Below are positions 7,805 to 9,083 of a stretch of DNA of 9,083 nucleotides, in pieces. Below the pieces are notes generated by a model that saw only the letters and a list, made by a program, of their open reading frames with translations, searched no databases and was not told the origin of the DNA. Each line of letters begins with the position of its first letter. The stretch's first letter is position 1. The DNA is from an uncultured Oscillibacter sp. (GTDB lineage: Bacteria; Bacillota; Clostridia; Oscillospirales; Oscillospiraceae): contig CABSFC010000105.1 in assembly GCA_902476875.1 (NCBI GenBank), positions 1 through 9,083 on the forward strand, in the 5' to 3' direction. The position numbers and the translations under genes are program-made.

Positions 7805-8161
7805 ATGGCTAAACATCGTACATGCGATAACTGCGGCGCCGCCCTGGACTTTGGCGAGGTGTGCGACTGCAAGAAAGAGCAGGCCGCGGCCCAGGAGGCC
7901 AACCGGAAGGCCCGGGAGGCAGCCATGCGGGAAGGTATCCAGGCGGACGTGCTGATCCATCTGGAGAAGAAGGCGGGCAGCGAAACCTTTGAACGGAAGA
8001 TTGAGGCCTCCAGCGCCTCGGCGGCGCTGAACGGGATCGCGGTGCTGATCGCGGAGTACTCCAAGATCACCGGCGTGCCGGTGGTCCGCGTGCTGGCGGT
8101 GCTGGCGGCAACTATGACGGCGCCTGCCATCCGGGAGGAGCAGGCCGAAAAAGAGGGCTGA
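7805..8161 (+). CDS. Small zinc-ribbon protein of unknown function
   Basis: A 118-residue protein with GGAGGG six bases before ATG 7805. The N-terminus has a cysteine set C7-x2-C10-x9-C20-x-C22 (CDNCG ... GEVCDC), a probable zinc ribbon. A basic and alanine/glutamate-rich helical stretch follows (about 23-48), then a segment rich in aliphatic residues near 70-105 that looks amphipathic rather than membrane-spanning. No enzyme motif is visible. Stop and next start are three bases apart, so it is in one transcript with its neighbours. I do not recognise a named family; the context suggests a mobile-element protein. Confidence 0.7.
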   Translation: MAKHRTCDNCGAALDFGEVCDCKKEQAAAQEANRKAREAAMREGIQADVLIHLEKKAGSETFERKIEASSASAALNGIAVLIAEYSKITGVPVVRVLAVLAATMTAPAIREEQAEKEG

Positions 8162-8164
8162 GCC

Positions 8165-8809
8165 ATGGAGCAGAAGTTTTACACCATCAAGATCCACGGA
8201 CGCCGGACGGCGCCGCGGCGGTACCGGGGCCGCATGGCCCTGTACGACAGGCTCTACTGTGCGGCCAACCTGGCGGTGGTGCTGATGGCCTGCGGCTTTA
8301 TCGCGGCCGGCATCCTTCACGAGATGGCGGCGCCGACCGCCAGGGCTGCGGACAAGCAGGCATACCCCGTGCTTACGATTAACAGTATTCTTGACCACGC
8401 CGCAGCGGAGGCCACGGCCACGCCGGAGGATGCAGGCACGGCCCTGTCCCAAGAGGACACGGAGTTGCTGGCCAGGCTGGTATGGCTGGAGGCCAGGGGG
8501 GAACCAGCGGAAGGACAGCAAGCCGTCGCGGAGGTGGTCTTGAACCGGCTGGCGGCGGACAACTTCCCCTCCACCGTCTACGAGGTTATCTACGAGGGCT
8601 ACGGCACCGACCGCCAGCAGTTCACGCCGGCCGGCCTGATCGACACGGCGGAACAGACGGAGGACCAGTACGCGGCGGTGGAACGGGCTGCCGGCGGGGA
8701 GCGGATCCTGCCGGCGGACGTGGTGTACTTCTCCACGGAGGCAGAAAATGACCGGGTGTGGGGTCAGATCGGGAACCACGTCTTTTGCTATCAATACATC
8801 TGGGAGTAA
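8165..8809 (+). CDS. Membrane-anchored SleB-type cell-wall hydrolase
   Basis: A 214-residue protein with GAGGG seven bases before ATG 8165. The N-terminus is basic (RR and RYRGR within 13-23), followed by one membrane segment at about 33-51 (NLAVVLMACGFIAAGIL), a linker, and a Hydrolase_2 domain from about 99 to the end. The family signature is clear: LARLVWLEARGEPAEGQQAVAEVVLNRL at 102-129, with E109 as the likely catalytic glutamate, then QQFTPAG at 151-157 and a C-terminal VYFSTEAEND...GNHVFCYQYIWE. SleB enzymes are peptidoglycan lytic transglycosylases known from spore germination, but similar proteins occur in phages and conjugative elements to open the wall locally. The company of small mobile-type genes favours the latter. 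The domain should face outside the membrane. Confidence 0.88.
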   Translation: MEQKFYTIKIHGRRTAPRRYRGRMALYDRLYCAANLAVVLMACGFIAAGILHEMAAPTARAADKQAYPVLTINSILDHAAAEATATPEDAGTALSQEDTELLARLVWLEARGEPAEGQQAVAEVVLNRLAADNFPSTVYEVIYEGYGTDRQQFTPAGLIDTAEQTEDQYAAVERAAGGERILPADVVYFSTEAENDRVWGQIGNHVFCYQYIWE

Positions 8810-8823
8810 GCCCACCTGATGAT

Positions 8824-8863
8824 GGCCTGCCGGGCACAGGCCGAAACGCCCCCGCCGGGGCGT
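8824..8863 (+). other. Two adjacent small hairpins between the hydrolase and the next gene
   Basis: GGCCTG / CAGGCC (8824-8842) is followed at once by ACGCCCC / GGGGCGT with loop CGCC (8846-8863). There is no T-tract after either, so intrinsic termination is not supported. The rest of 8810-8942 holds no gene and no convincing promoter. Role unknown; they may slow or protect the transcript. Confidence 0.4.
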
Positions 8864-8942
8864 CGTGGGAACCCATCGGCACAGGGGGAGTCAATCGCCG
8901 CCCCTTTCATATATGCACTTTGAAAACCGAAGGAGGAGCATT

Positions 8943-9083
8943 ATGGGCAACAGAGACAAGAGGCAGCTTTATCTATACCGGGTGACGCACCCGGAACACG
9001 GCACAGTCGAGACGCCGGCGGAGGACCGCCTGCACGCCGTATGCGCGGCCGGCAAGGCCTGGGGTGTGCCCTGGACCAGCGTG
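8943..9083 (+). CDS. Unknown small protein, N-terminal 47 residues (cut by right edge)
   Basis: ATG 8943 has a full AAGGAGG six bases upstream (8930-8936), and the frame is open to the end of the window. The visible protein begins MGNRDKRQLYLYRVTHPEHG and continues through AEDRLHAVCAAGKAWGVPW. It has no signal peptide or membrane segment and no motif I recognise. Spacing, strand and style match the preceding accessory genes. The strong binding site supports that it is real. Confidence 0.65.
   Translation, partial: MGNRDKRQLYLYRVTHPEHGTVETPAEDRLHAVCAAGKAWGVPWTSV

Overview
The window looks like chromosome from a GC-rich, low-oxygen Clostridia-type bacterium, most plausibly a gut Oscillospiraceae (Flavonifractor/Lawsonibacter/Dysosmobacter-like). 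This rests on the strong GC bias at third codon positions, strong AAGGAGG ribosome binding sites, an oxygen-sensitive 2-hydroxyacyl-CoA dehydratase activase system, and non-coding repeats built on GTAGGGGCGGAT / GTAGGGCGG modules of the kind scattered through such genomes. The genus is inferred, not proven.

Layout. (1) Positions 2-838 (+) hold the C-terminal part of a U32-family peptidase-like Fe-S protein that runs off the left edge. (2) Positions 839-1770 carry no gene. They are a nested mosaic of structured repeats between two convergent genes: two inverted copies of a roughly 300-bp element (843-1150 and 1377-1681), with three smaller palindromic modules between them. (3) Positions 1771-2337 (-) encode QueH, which makes queuosine. 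(4) A divergent promoter region (2338-2560) separates queH from a three-gene operon on the + strand. The first gene encodes a 974-aa protein with two tandem BadF/HgdC-type activase domains and a DUF2229 region, starting at TTG 2561. The second encodes a 437-aa HgdB-like dehydratase-type protein. The third, overlapping by ATGA, encodes a small flavodoxin-fold protein with an iron-sulfur-flavoprotein-like cysteine cluster. A textbook rho-independent terminator closes the operon at 7383-7415. (5) After a second, perfect hairpin plus T-tract (7447-7489) the gene content changes to short, tightly packed accessory genes, all on +: an IS30-like helix-turn-helix protein, a small zinc-ribbon protein, a membrane-anchored SleB-type cell-wall hydrolase, and a further gene cut by the right edge. 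This resembles the edge of a prophage or integrative element, but no integrase or attachment site is visible.

How the genes fit together. The operon contains an ATP-driven electron-injecting activase, a dehydratase-like partner and a probable flavin/Fe-S electron carrier, with no CoA-transferase, acyl-CoA dehydrogenase or second dehydratase subunit beside it. It therefore looks like a self-contained redox system of unknown substrate. The most interesting points are the tandem activase domains carrying four cysteines in two equally spaced pairs (a possible one-chain version of the homodimeric HgdC cluster site), the coupled flavoprotein, and the inverted pair of structured non-coding repeats.
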